Shown here in pieces: positions 39,394-47,264 of a stretch of 64,000 nucleotides of DNA (within the stretch, counting starts at the first letter, position 1; every line of letters starts with the position of its first letter). The notes under the pieces are model-generated. The model made no database searches. It saw only the letters and a list, made by a program, of their open reading frames with translations, and was not told the origin of the DNA. Source of the stretch: Hanstruepera ponticola. Its GTDB lineage: Bacteria; Bacteroidota; Bacteroidia; Flavobacteriales; Flavobacteriaceae. The stretch is taken from assembly GCF_012931685.1 (NCBI RefSeq), contig NZ_JABANC010000004.1:169862-233861 (forward strand). The letters run 5' to 3'. The translations under genes and the position numbers were made by a program.

Positions 39394-40812
39394 ATGAAAA
39401 CGAAAAAAATCCTCCCCCTTATTCTAATTTGCCTGATGAGCATTACGTCTTTTTCTCAAGAAATTGACCTTGAATTGTTTGCTTCTGGTTTTAATAGTCC
39501 TGTAAGCATTAAAAATGCTGGGGACAATAGATTATTTGTTGTAGAACAAGATGGTATAATAAAAATAGTAAATTCTGATGGTTCCGTAAATGCAACTCCT
39601 TTTTTGGATATTGACGGTCGTGTCATTGACACTGGAAATGAGCGTGGCCTTTTAGGCTTGGCTTTTCACCCACAATATATGTCAAATGGTTTTTTCTTCG
39701 TTAACTATATTAATAATAGTGGTGATACGGTAGTTTCTAGATTTATTACCAATCCTCCAAATGGCGATGTTGCCGACCCAAATACCGAAGAAATTTTATT
39801 AACGATTAGCCAACCATTTTCAAACCATAACGGTGGTGATTTAGCATTTGGAAGTGATGGCTATTTATACATCGCTACTGGTGATGGCGGTTCAGGTGGC
39901 GACCCAGATAATTATGCGCAAAACTTAAACTCTTTACTTGGGAAAATGCTACGTATAAATATCAATAACGCTGAAGGCGGCAATAATTATGCTATTCCAG
40001 CAGACAATCCATTTGTTGGAAATGCAGGGGCTTTAGATGAAATTTGGGCTTACGGACTAAGAAACCCTTGGCGTTTTTCATTTGACAGTGAAACAAATGA
40101 TTTATGGATAGGTGATGTTGGACAAGGTGCTATTGAAGAAATAAACTTTGTAAGCTCAACATCTGCAGGAGGTGAAAACTATGGCTGGCGTTGCTATGAG
40201 GGTAATTCTACCTATAACACTACTGGTTGTCCTGACATGAACACCCTAACCTTTCCTGTAGCTCAATATAATCATTCAGGGAATGGACCATTTAAATGTT
40301 CTATTACTGGCGGCTATAGATATCGTGGGACAGCTTTTCCTAACTTTGTAGGACTCTATTTTTTTGCTGATTACTGTAGTAATGAAATTGGCTTTTTAAC
40401 ACCTAACGGAAACGATTGGGATTTAACTTTTTCCAATCAATTTACAGGTAATGGCTGGACAACTTTTGGAGAAGCTATTAATGGGGAACTTTATATAGCT
40501 GGTCGAAATTCAGGAAATGTCTATCATATAATAGATGCAAGTTTGAGTGTGAATGACTATACCAAATCAACCATTAAAATGTACCCAAACCCAGTTGATG
40601 ATATTTTAATTTTTGAAACATCAACAGCAAGCAACCCTATCAAGTCCATTATTATTTATGACCTACAGGGTAAAATTGTTAAGGCTTTTGAAACCAATTT
40701 ATCAAACCGGATTGAAATACGTACCAAAGATTTGGCAAATGGTTTATATCTTACAGAGATATCTTCTGGTAATTCAGAAAAAGAAATAAAAAAACTGATC
40801 ATTAACCAATGA
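39394..40812 (+). CDS. Secreted PQQ-type sugar (sorbosone/glucose) dehydrogenase with T9SS sorting domain
   Basis: The 472-residue protein has a signal peptide (LILICLMSITSFSQ), a six-bladed beta-propeller of the soluble sugar/sorbosone dehydrogenase family (LLGLAFHPQY, NHNGGDLAFGSDGYLYIATGDGGSGGDP, EIWAYGLRNPWRFSFD, DLWIGDVGQGAIEEIN, GENYGWRCYEGNSTYN), and a C-terminal T9SS type A sorting domain from about residue 395 (KMYPNPVDDILIFET, ...LANGLYLTEI). PQQ use is inferred from homology. It is exported by the type IX system. The stop overlaps the next gene's start as ATGA, unusual pairing for a secreted enzyme. Confidence 0.92.
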   Translation: MKTKKILPLILICLMSITSFSQEIDLELFASGFNSPVSIKNAGDNRLFVVEQDGIIKIVNSDGSVNATPFLDIDGRVIDTGNERGLLGLAFHPQYMSNGFFFVNYINNSGDTVVSRFITNPPNGDVADPNTEEILLTISQPFSNHNGGDLAFGSDGYLYIATGDGGSGGDPDNYAQNLNSLLGKMLRININNAEGGNNYAIPADNPFVGNAGALDEIWAYGLRNPWRFSFDSETNDLWIGDVGQGAIEEINFVSSTSAGGENYGWRCYEGNSTYNTTGCPDMNTLTFPVAQYNHSGNGPFKCSITGGYRYRGTAFPNFVGLYFFADYCSNEIGFLTPNGNDWDLTFSNQFTGNGWTTFGEAINGELYIAGRNSGNVYHIIDASLSVNDYTKSTIKMYPNPVDDILIFETSTASNPIKSIIIYDLQGKIVKAFETNLSNRIEIRTKDLANGLYLTEISSGNSEKEIKKLIINQ

Positions 40813-41525
40813 CAAACACATTTGGTAAACTTTATTTAATCCCTACAACCTTGGGAGACAATAATCCTTTGGAAGTCCTACCTGTCACAGTTAAGAATAC
40901 CATTGAAAAGACAAATGTTTTTATTGTTGAAAATGAAAAGTCAGCCAGGCGTTTCATAAAGAAAATTACACCAAATAAAAAACAATCAGAGCTAAAGCTT
41001 TATACACTTAACAAGCACACCGAAGCATCTGAACTACCAACTTTTTTAAGTGCTTGTTCTCAAGGCATTGACGTTGGGTTATTATCTGAAGCTGGCTGTC
41101 CAGCTATCGCTGATCCTGGTGCAGATATCGTTAATATAGCTCATAACGAAAACATAACTGTAGTACCGCTTGTTGGACCTTCTTCTATTATAATGGCATT
41201 AATGGCCTCTGGAATGAATGGACAAAGCTTCGCTTTTAATGGTTATTTACCTATTGACAAACAAGAACGTAAAAAAGAACTAGTTCGTTTAGAGCGCTTA
41301 TCGCAGCAACAAAATCAATCGCAATTATTTATTGAAACACCATATAGAAACAATGCAATGCTAGAAGACATTTGCAGTTGTCTAAACGAATATACTCTTG
41401 TATGTGTAGCTTGTGATATTACATTACCAACGGAATATATAAAAACGAAAACAGTAAAAGAGTGGAAAAAAAATAGTGCAGACTTTCATAAAAGACCTGC
41501 ACTATTCATAATCTATAAATATTAA
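40809..41525 (+). CDS. SAM-dependent methyltransferase, tetrapyrrole-methylase fold (RsmI-related)
   Basis: The 238-residue protein has the fold of the tetrapyrrole methylase family: GKLYLIPTTLGDN, the VFIVENEKSARRFI segment, GIDVGLLSEAGCPAIADPGADIVNIAH, and VVPLVGPSSIIMALMASGMNGQSFAFNGYLP. The closest functional relatives by motif are RsmI-type 16S rRNA (cytidine-1402) methyltransferases, but the usual N-terminal GTPIGNL is replaced by PTTLGDN, so the target is uncertain. It is translationally coupled to the dehydrogenase gene and convergent with the next gene (6-nt gap). Confidence 0.87.
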   Translation: MTNTFGKLYLIPTTLGDNNPLEVLPVTVKNTIEKTNVFIVENEKSARRFIKKITPNKKQSELKLYTLNKHTEASELPTFLSACSQGIDVGLLSEAGCPAIADPGADIVNIAHNENITVVPLVGPSSIIMALMASGMNGQSFAFNGYLPIDKQERKKELVRLERLSQQQNQSQLFIETPYRNNAMLEDICSCLNEYTLVCVACDITLPTEYIKTKTVKEWKKNSADFHKRPALFIIYKY

Positions 41526-41531
41526 CTATTT

Positions 41532-42200
41532 TTAAGCTTTTAATTCCACTTTAGCTTTTCTGTTAGGTTTTATCAGAGTTGTGTCATACCCTGAAAACTT
41601 TTTAATATAATACTGAATAGTTGTACCATAAGCGTCTGCAAATATATCTGCACCATAGCTTCTTAAATACTTTTTCACATTACCTGGACCTGCTAAATGT
41701 GCAGCGGCTAAAATTCCTGATTCAGTAATGTTGATACCATTTATGGTTTTACCTACATATTTTTCAATATCCTTTCTTAAAATCCATTTATTACGTTGTG
41801 CATTTGCTACAAACGCTTTTTCTTGAATTTCAGGGTTTTGTAAAAAATGTGTTAGGTTATAGATACCAATCATTTTTAAAGTTTCCTTTCCAAATTGATA
41901 TTTACCTAAATAACCAAAAGTATTAACTGTAAAATAATCTCCACCAGACTCTTTAAAGCCTAAAGCCTCTTTAAAACCAATAAATGATTTTCCTAATGTA
42001 GGCGAAAACGGCTTATAAGCTCTTTCTAATGGAAACATTTGAGAAGATTCTGTTGTTTCAGAATCTGTTTCATCATGATAAGCTAAATCTTTAGCTGAAT
42101 AATCATTTTCTGTAATCGCTTTGTTCGATTTAAACGAACTGAATAATAAGACACATATTGTAAGCGATAGGGCAATTAAACTTCCAATATTTTTTCTCAT
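41532..42200 (-). CDS. Exported lysozyme/transglycosylase-like peptidoglycan hydrolase
   Basis: The 222-residue protein has an N-terminal membrane or signal helix (NIGSLIALSLTICVLLFSSF) and a lysozyme-like domain from about residue 70. FKESGGDYFTVNTFGYLGKYQFGKETL recalls the catalytic Glu-Ser region of soluble lytic transglycosylases, and AAHLAGPGNVKKYLRSYG the helix that follows. Similar flavobacterial proteins are named peptidoglycan-binding or LysM proteins, but no LysM domain is seen. Activity on the cell wall is inferred. It has its own -7 box. Confidence 0.78.
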   Translation of the reverse strand: MRKNIGSLIALSLTICVLLFSSFKSNKAITENDYSAKDLAYHDETDSETTESSQMFPLERAYKPFSPTLGKSFIGFKEALGFKESGGDYFTVNTFGYLGKYQFGKETLKMIGIYNLTHFLQNPEIQEKAFVANAQRNKWILRKDIEKYVGKTINGINITESGILAAAHLAGPGNVKKYLRSYGADIFADAYGTTIQYYIKKFSGYDTTLIKPNRKAKVELKA

Positions 42201-42259
42201 AATTTTTAAATTTCTTCAACGCATTTCTTGAGGGAAAATTGCTTTGAAATTTCAGCCTG

Positions 42260-42267
42260 CAAAGGTA
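42260..42267 (-). promoter_or_regulatory. -7 promoter element (TACCTTTG) of the lysozyme-like gene
   Basis: On the minus strand TACCTTTG matches TAnnTTTG, about 60 nt before the ATG at 42200, leaving a leader of roughly 55 nt. Confidence 0.55.
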
Positions 42268-42308
42268 GGACGTTTTTTTAAATATTGAAAATTAATCGTT
42301 TAAGTGCC

Positions 42309-43217
42309 TTAAAAGTAGATTCCGTGTAGTAAAATGCCGTTTTCTTCGTTGAACTCCAATGCCGGAAATGGCACTTTTATCGTGTTAAAAATGTCAAAAA
42401 TCGTCTTTAAAACATGAGAATTTGTATCAATTCTGCTTAAGTCAATATCCAAACTAAAGTAGTATTGCCGCACTCTATTTTGGTCTGCAAAAAGTCCATT
42501 TATACTTTCATCTTCACCTGTCAACATACCATCAGCTCCATAGCCAAAAGCTACATTTAACCATTTTGGTATGCCATTGCCTTTAAAAAATGAATGCAAG
42601 TTAAAACTCAACCAATACGTTTGACCGTTATAGTCTTTTAAAAATTCTTGAGAAAGCCCCTCTCCCAATTTATCAGGTCGCTGTGAAGCATATTGTGTTC
42701 GATGAAATGAGTATTTAAGGGTCATACGCTGCTCTTTCCAAAGTAATTCTTGGCCAATATACAATCCAGTTCCAGCCGCATTAGCCGCCATGTCACCCCA
42801 AGAAAAGCCCCATTCTTCAGAAAAACCATCAAATATCTCAATAGCCGTTAAATAGGCAAAACCTAAAGTCCCTCCGTATATTAATTGTTGTTTTTTGCTG
42901 ACACCGCTCCAGTTTAAAACATTTGCTCCCAACCGTCCCAATTGATAAGATGTATAAACATGACCCAACTTATCCATTTGAAGCCACTCACTATTATCAT
43001 TTAGTGTATGGAATTTTGAGCGCGGATAATCTTTATACCATAACTGGTCTAAAGCAATTAGAGAAGCTACACCTAAAGTCGCCTCTGTAATTACCACAGT
43101 ATTTCTTCGAGATTTGTTTAAGGTGTCACTAGGTTTAAGGAATAGATTAATCTTGGATTGAGAAAAAGTAAAAGTCACAAATAGAAAAAATACAATATAT
43201 ACAACCTGTTTTATCAC
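42309..43217 (-). CDS. DUF2279-family outer membrane or periplasmic protein
   Basis: The 302-residue protein has a signal peptide (YIVFFLFVTFTFSQ) and the DUF2279 pattern: YPRSKFHTLNDNSEWLQMDKLGHVYTSYQLGRLGANVL, YGGTLGFAYLTAIEIFDGFSEEWGFSWGDMAANAAGTGLYIGQ and a C-terminal beta-rich part with FNLHSFF. Function unknown; envelope location is inferred. GTG at 43217 is the only start giving the signal peptide. It is 6 nt downstream of mltG and the last gene of the dapF operon. Confidence 0.86.
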   Translation of the reverse strand: MIKQVVYIVFFLFVTFTFSQSKINLFLKPSDTLNKSRRNTVVITEATLGVASLIALDQLWYKDYPRSKFHTLNDNSEWLQMDKLGHVYTSYQLGRLGANVLNWSGVSKKQQLIYGGTLGFAYLTAIEIFDGFSEEWGFSWGDMAANAAGTGLYIGQELLWKEQRMTLKYSFHRTQYASQRPDKLGEGLSQEFLKDYNGQTYWLSFNLHSFFKGNGIPKWLNVAFGYGADGMLTGEDESINGLFADQNRVRQYYFSLDIDLSRIDTNSHVLKTIFDIFNTIKVPFPALEFNEENGILLHGIYF

Positions 43218-43223
43218 TATATC

Positions 43224-44267
43224 CTAATTATAAATCCCTTGTGAAGACAAATAACGTTGATACTCTCTAGCATTTGCATTATGTTGACTCAAAGTCTTTG
43301 CAAACTTATGATATCCAACACGCTTGGCATCAGCAGCAAAATATAGATAATTATGTTTTTCATAATTTAAAACGGCTTCTATTGCCGAAATATCTGGCAT
43401 AGCTATTAATCCTGGTGGCAAACCAGCATACTTATAGGTGTTATATGGTGATTCTATTTCTTTATGCTTGTTTAAAACACGTTTAATAACCGTATTTTGA
43501 TATTCAGGTAATTGATAAGCGGCAAACTTCAAGGTAGGATCTGCTTGAAGAGGCATACCTAATTTTAAACGGTTAACATAAACACCAGCTACTCTTGGTT
43601 GTTCTTCTTTCTTTTTAGATTCTTCATAAACAATTGACGCTAAAGTCATCACATCGTTTTGAGACATATTCAAGTTTTTGGCTTTAGTTATTCTTGCATC
43701 AGTCCAGAATCGCTGATATTCCATTAGCATACGTTCTCTAAACTGTTCTGCCGATGTATTCCATTCAAATTGATAGCTATTGGGCAAATACATCCCCAAA
43801 GCTGTATAGTTAGAAAATCCATTTTGAGTTAAAAAGGCTTCATCCTTCATAGCTTTTATCAAAGATGTACTATCTGTCTCTATTTGTGAACTTACTCTAC
43901 CAGCCAATTTTTCTAAAGATTCTTGGTTGTTAAAAACTACTGTTATCGGAATGTTGTTTATTCTTATGGAATTAATGATATCATTATTACTCATTCCTTT
44001 TTTTATGGCATATCGTCCTGCTCTTACGTTACTAGTATATTGTTTACGTTCTGCAAGTGCATCAAACTTATCAATATCCTTTAGCAACGGAACTAATTGT
44101 TCACGAACCTCATCATAAGTAGCGTTAGTAGGAATATATATGTAGGCTTTCTCATTATTAAAAGCTGTATTAGGTTCAAACATGGCACTATATACATAAT
44201 ACGCAAAATAGGCCGCCACTGCCAAACCTATTAGAGCTATTGCCCAAAGTATTTTCTTTATATACAT
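43224..44267 (-). CDS. mltG: Endolytic murein transglycosylase
   Basis: MltG cuts nascent glycan strands and sets their length. The 347-residue protein has one N-terminal membrane helix (about residues 5-26), a LysM-like region, then the YceG domain with the catalytic-glutamate segment LASIVYEESKKKEEQPRVAGVYVNRL (Glu215/216), LGMPLQADPTLKFA, and SPYNTYKYAGLPPGLIAMPDISAIEAVLN. These match the family. It lies 1 nt after the GNAT gene in an operon with dapF. Confidence 0.95.
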   Translation of the reverse strand: MYIKKILWAIALIGLAVAAYFAYYVYSAMFEPNTAFNNEKAYIYIPTNATYDEVREQLVPLLKDIDKFDALAERKQYTSNVRAGRYAIKKGMSNNDIINSIRINNIPITVVFNNQESLEKLAGRVSSQIETDSTSLIKAMKDEAFLTQNGFSNYTALGMYLPNSYQFEWNTSAEQFRERMLMEYQRFWTDARITKAKNLNMSQNDVMTLASIVYEESKKKEEQPRVAGVYVNRLKLGMPLQADPTLKFAAYQLPEYQNTVIKRVLNKHKEIESPYNTYKYAGLPPGLIAMPDISAIEAVLNYEKHNYLYFAADAKRVGYHKFAKTLSQHNANAREYQRYLSSQGIYN

Positions 44268-44792
44268 TTAACTCTTTATTAATTGTAGTAAATATTCATT
44301 TTCAAAAGTGTTGCCGTTAAAATTCCAATCTCTTTTTAGACCAACAGGAACAAAACCTTGATTTTTAAACAATTGTACACTCATATTATTGTTTTCAGAA
44401 ATGTTACAATAAAGTTGATGCAATTGAAGCTGATTAAAACAATAATTAATTAATAATTTTAACGCCTCTTTCCCAAAGCCCTTTTGCCTATCAGATTCAG
44501 ATTTTATAAGAATACCTATTCCAGCTCGCTTATTTTTAAAATCAAAATCAAATAAATCTATTAAGCCAAGAGCTTGGTCTTCAAAATCAGAAATTACTAA
44601 TCGCAATTGTTTTACTTCATAAATGTCTTTATATGCATTGTCTAAATATTCTTTTATTAAATACCTAGAATAAGGTGTCTGTGTATTACTCAATTCCCAA
44701 AGAGTTTCATCATTTTCAATGGCATAAATAAATTCCAAATCTTCTGGCTCTAAAGCTCTTAAATAGATATGCTCGCCTCTTAAAGTTACCAT
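44268..44792 (-). CDS. GNAT-family (RimJ/RimL-like) N-acetyltransferase
   Basis: The 174-residue GNAT protein has the RimJ/RimL-type start LRGEHIYLRALEPEDLEFIYAIENDETLWELS, acetyl-CoA-binding KGFGKEALKLLINYCFNQLQLHQLYCNI, and the tail SVQLFKNQGFVPVGLKRDWNFNGN. Target unknown. It starts inside the end of dapF (7-nt overlap) and is directly followed by mltG. Confidence 0.92.
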   Translation of the reverse strand: MVTLRGEHIYLRALEPEDLEFIYAIENDETLWELSNTQTPYSRYLIKEYLDNAYKDIYEVKQLRLVISDFEDQALGLIDLFDFDFKNKRAGIGILIKSESDRQKGFGKEALKLLINYCFNQLQLHQLYCNISENNNMSVQLFKNQGFVPVGLKRDWNFNGNTFENEYLLQLIKS

Positions 44793-45565
44793 GTCATTTC
44801 ACCTTTAAAGATCATATTAGCTGGCCCTATTAACCAAATATCATTGTATCCTTCATTATTTTCTTTAAATGTAACCGACAACTCACCTCCTGGTGTTTGT
44901 AGAGTTACAAAATTACTTGCTGTTTTACCTATAGCGTGCATAGCAAGTGCAACAGCTGTGACACCTGTTCCACATGAAAGAGTCTCGTCTTCAACACCAC
45001 GCTCATAGGTTCTAACTGAAAAATTGTCATTTGAATTTTTAGAAACAAAATTCACATTACTACCTTTCTTGTAATAAGGCTTTCCGTAGCGTATTTCAGA
45101 ACCTATTTTCTTGACATTTAATTGATCTAAATCATCAACCAACTCAACGTGATGTGGCGATCCAGTATTCAAAAAAACATGCTTTTCATATTTTTCTGTA
45201 GTAGATACATCCTGCATTTGCAAGCGTACTAATCCATCCTCAATAATAGCCTCATGCCTGCCATCTATTGCCATAAAAGAAGCTTTACTTTCCACAATAC
45301 CTAACAAATTAGCAAAGGCTACAATGCACCTTCCTCCATTACCGCACATGGAACTTTCATTACCATCAGAATTAAAATACACCATCTTAAAGTCTAATGT
45401 CTCATGATTATCCAACAAAATCAAACCATCAGCACCTATGCCAAAACGTCTGTCACATAGCATCTTAATACGTTTGGTATTATTTTTGTCGAATAGTAAT
45501 TGGCGGTTATCAATGATAATAAAGTCATTTCCCGTTCCTTGATATTTATAAAATGTAAGTATCAT
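44786..45565 (-). CDS. dapF: Diaminopimelate epimerase
   Basis: DapF converts LL- to meso-diaminopimelate for lysine and peptidoglycan. The 259-residue protein has both catalytic cysteines in their motifs: Cys74 in SSMCGNGGRCI and Cys198 in ETLSCGTGVTAVAL. It also has the opening YQGTGNDFIIIDNR and the NTGSPHHVEL segment. It heads the dapF-GNAT-mltG-DUF2279 operon behind a TATATTTG box 8 nt before its ATG. Confidence 0.97.
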   Translation of the reverse strand: MILTFYKYQGTGNDFIIIDNRQLLFDKNNTKRIKMLCDRRFGIGADGLILLDNHETLDFKMVYFNSDGNESSMCGNGGRCIVAFANLLGIVESKASFMAIDGRHEAIIEDGLVRLQMQDVSTTEKYEKHVFLNTGSPHHVELVDDLDQLNVKKIGSEIRYGKPYYKKGSNVNFVSKNSNDNFSVRTYERGVEDETLSCGTGVTAVALAMHAIGKTASNFVTLQTPGGELSVTFKENNEGYNDIWLIGPANMIFKGEMTW

Positions 45566-45573
45566 AAGCTTGG

Positions 45574-45581
45574 CAAATATA
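45574..45581 (-). promoter_or_regulatory. -7 promoter element (TATATTTG) of the dapF operon
   Basis: On the minus strand TATATTTG fits TAnnTTTG, 8 nt before the dapF ATG, implying a very short leader. Confidence 0.55.
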
Positions 45582-45712
45582 TGAATATTATGGTGTTTAT
45601 TGCTATGTTAAACAGTCGTTAAAAGTGGCGTTAAAAAAAGTTAAAACTTAAAAACTGAATCAATAAAAATTTAATTTTAATCGTTATTCATTTAATAAAA
45701 ACAATTTAGAAC

Positions 45713-47125
45713 ATGAAAAAAATTTTAACATTAGTCCTTGTTTCTGTATTAGGTGGATTTATAACATTATCTGCTTATAAACTATTACTTGAAGATAAGT
45801 ATACAGAAGAGATTAGTAGCATTCAAAATCAACCAAACTTCATTCCTACTAATTATTACAAAACAAATTTAGCATCGGCAGATGAACAGCCAAGTTTTGT
45901 TGAAGCTGCTGAAAAAACGGTTCATGCCGTAGTGCATGTTAAAAATACAGCTGTGGTTTCAAGTCCTAACACTTTAGAAGACTTCTTTTTTGGTAGACGC
46001 TCACAAAGAGCACAAGTAGGTACTGGAAGTGGTGTCATAATTGATAAAAACGGATATATCATTACCAACAATCATGTGATTGATGGCGCCAGAGAAATAT
46101 CTATAACTACCAACGACAATAAAATTTATGAAGCGCAATTAATTGGTACAGACCCCAAAACCGATATCGCACTTTTAAAAATTGAAGCTGATGAAGATTT
46201 ACCATTCGTAACGTTTGGTGATTCTGATCAGGCCAGAATTGGCGAGTGGGTTTTGGCAGTTGGTAATCCATTTAACCTAACCTCAACTGTTACAGCTGGT
46301 ATTATAAGTGCGAAATCCAGAGATCTTTCGGGTCAAAATTACCAATCATTTATTCAGACAGATGCAGCCGTAAATCCAGGTAATTCTGGTGGCGCATTGG
46401 TTAATAATAATGGTGAATTGGTCGGGATTAATACTGCTATATCATCACAAACGGGTTCATACATTGGTTATTCATTTGCTGTGCCTAGTAATATTGCCAG
46501 AAAAGTGGTTGAAGATATCATGGAATATGGTAATGTTCAAAATGGGATTTTGGGCGTAAATGGTATTGGTCTGAATGGCATTACTTCAGAAAAATTAGAT
46601 ATAAATACTACGGAAGGTTTTTATGTAAGTTCGGTTGATGAAAAATCTGGTGCCAAAGAAGCAGGAATAGAAAAAGGTGATATTATCACACAAATTGATA
46701 ATGTAAAAATATCAAAATTTGCTGATCTCACTGGTTACTTAAACACTAAAAGACCAGATGATGTAGTGAGCGTTTCTATTTTAAGAGGTAATAGTAAAAA
46801 AACTCTTCCTGTGACCTTATCTAATATTGAGATAATGACCACAGAATTTTTGGATATTCAAGTTAGGAATATTTCAGATGAATTTAAAGATGAATACAGT
46901 ATTGAAAGCGGTGTCCTAGTTACCAAAAATGATAATTATTGGTTATACAAAAACATTGGTTTAAACAAAGGATTCATTATTACCGAAATTAATGACACGA
47001 AAATCAATAGTATTGATGACATCACAAGGCTAAAAAGTAAATATGGCAGCAAACTTGCCGACAATATTGAAAAAATGAGCGTTATTAACCGTAATGGTCA
47101 AAAACACAGTTATATTTTTAGATAA
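45713..47125 (+). CDS. HtrA/DegP-like periplasmic serine protease
   Basis: The 470-residue protease or chaperone of envelope protein quality control has an N-terminal signal or anchor helix, a trypsin-like domain with the triad His121 (TNNHVIDGA), Asp151 (TDIALLKI) and Ser225 (NPGNSGGAL), and two PDZ domains: about 270-365 (GFYVSSVDEKSGAKEAGIEKGDIITQIDNVKI) and about 390-465. A broad Do/DegQ-type role is inferred. Its mRNA ends at a strong terminator 19 bp past the stop. Confidence 0.95.
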   Translation: MKKILTLVLVSVLGGFITLSAYKLLLEDKYTEEISSIQNQPNFIPTNYYKTNLASADEQPSFVEAAEKTVHAVVHVKNTAVVSSPNTLEDFFFGRRSQRAQVGTGSGVIIDKNGYIITNNHVIDGAREISITTNDNKIYEAQLIGTDPKTDIALLKIEADEDLPFVTFGDSDQARIGEWVLAVGNPFNLTSTVTAGIISAKSRDLSGQNYQSFIQTDAAVNPGNSGGALVNNNGELVGINTAISSQTGSYIGYSFAVPSNIARKVVEDIMEYGNVQNGILGVNGIGLNGITSEKLDINTTEGFYVSSVDEKSGAKEAGIEKGDIITQIDNVKISKFADLTGYLNTKRPDDVVSVSILRGNSKKTLPVTLSNIEIMTTEFLDIQVRNISDEFKDEYSIESGVLVTKNDNYWLYKNIGLNKGFIITEINDTKINSIDDITRLKSKYGSKLADNIEKMSVINRNGQKHSYIFR

Positions 47126-47143
47126 TGCATTTTAAAAATCCTT

Positions 47144-47182
47144 AAATCCCTTTAACAAATATTAACGTTAAAGGGATTTTTT
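47144..47182 (+). terminator. Rho-independent terminator after the HtrA gene
   Basis: A perfect 13-bp stem, AAATCCCTTTAAC (47144-47156) with GTTAAAGGGATTT (47167-47179), is followed by a T-rich tract. Confidence 0.9.
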
Positions 47183-47196
47183 ATTTTATAAAAAAC

Positions 47197-47212
47197 CAAA
47201 CGAAAACGTTTG
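47197..47212. promoter_or_regulatory. Palindromic operator candidate upstream of gap
   Basis: CAAACG (47197-47202) and CGTTTG (47207-47212) form perfect 6-bp arms around AAAA, 8 bp before the -7 box of the GAPDH gene. It is positioned so that bound protein would overlap the -33 to -10 region. Confidence 0.45.
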
Positions 47213-47220
47213 AAATATCT

Positions 47221-47228
47221 TATTTTTG
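47221..47228 (+). promoter_or_regulatory. -7 promoter element (TATTTTTG) of gap
   Basis: TATTTTTG fits TAnnTTTG, 36 nt before the ATG at 47265, giving a leader of about 30 nt. Confidence 0.6.
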
Positions 47229-47264
47229 CAAAAAATTTAAAACAACACACTAAAATTTTAAACA

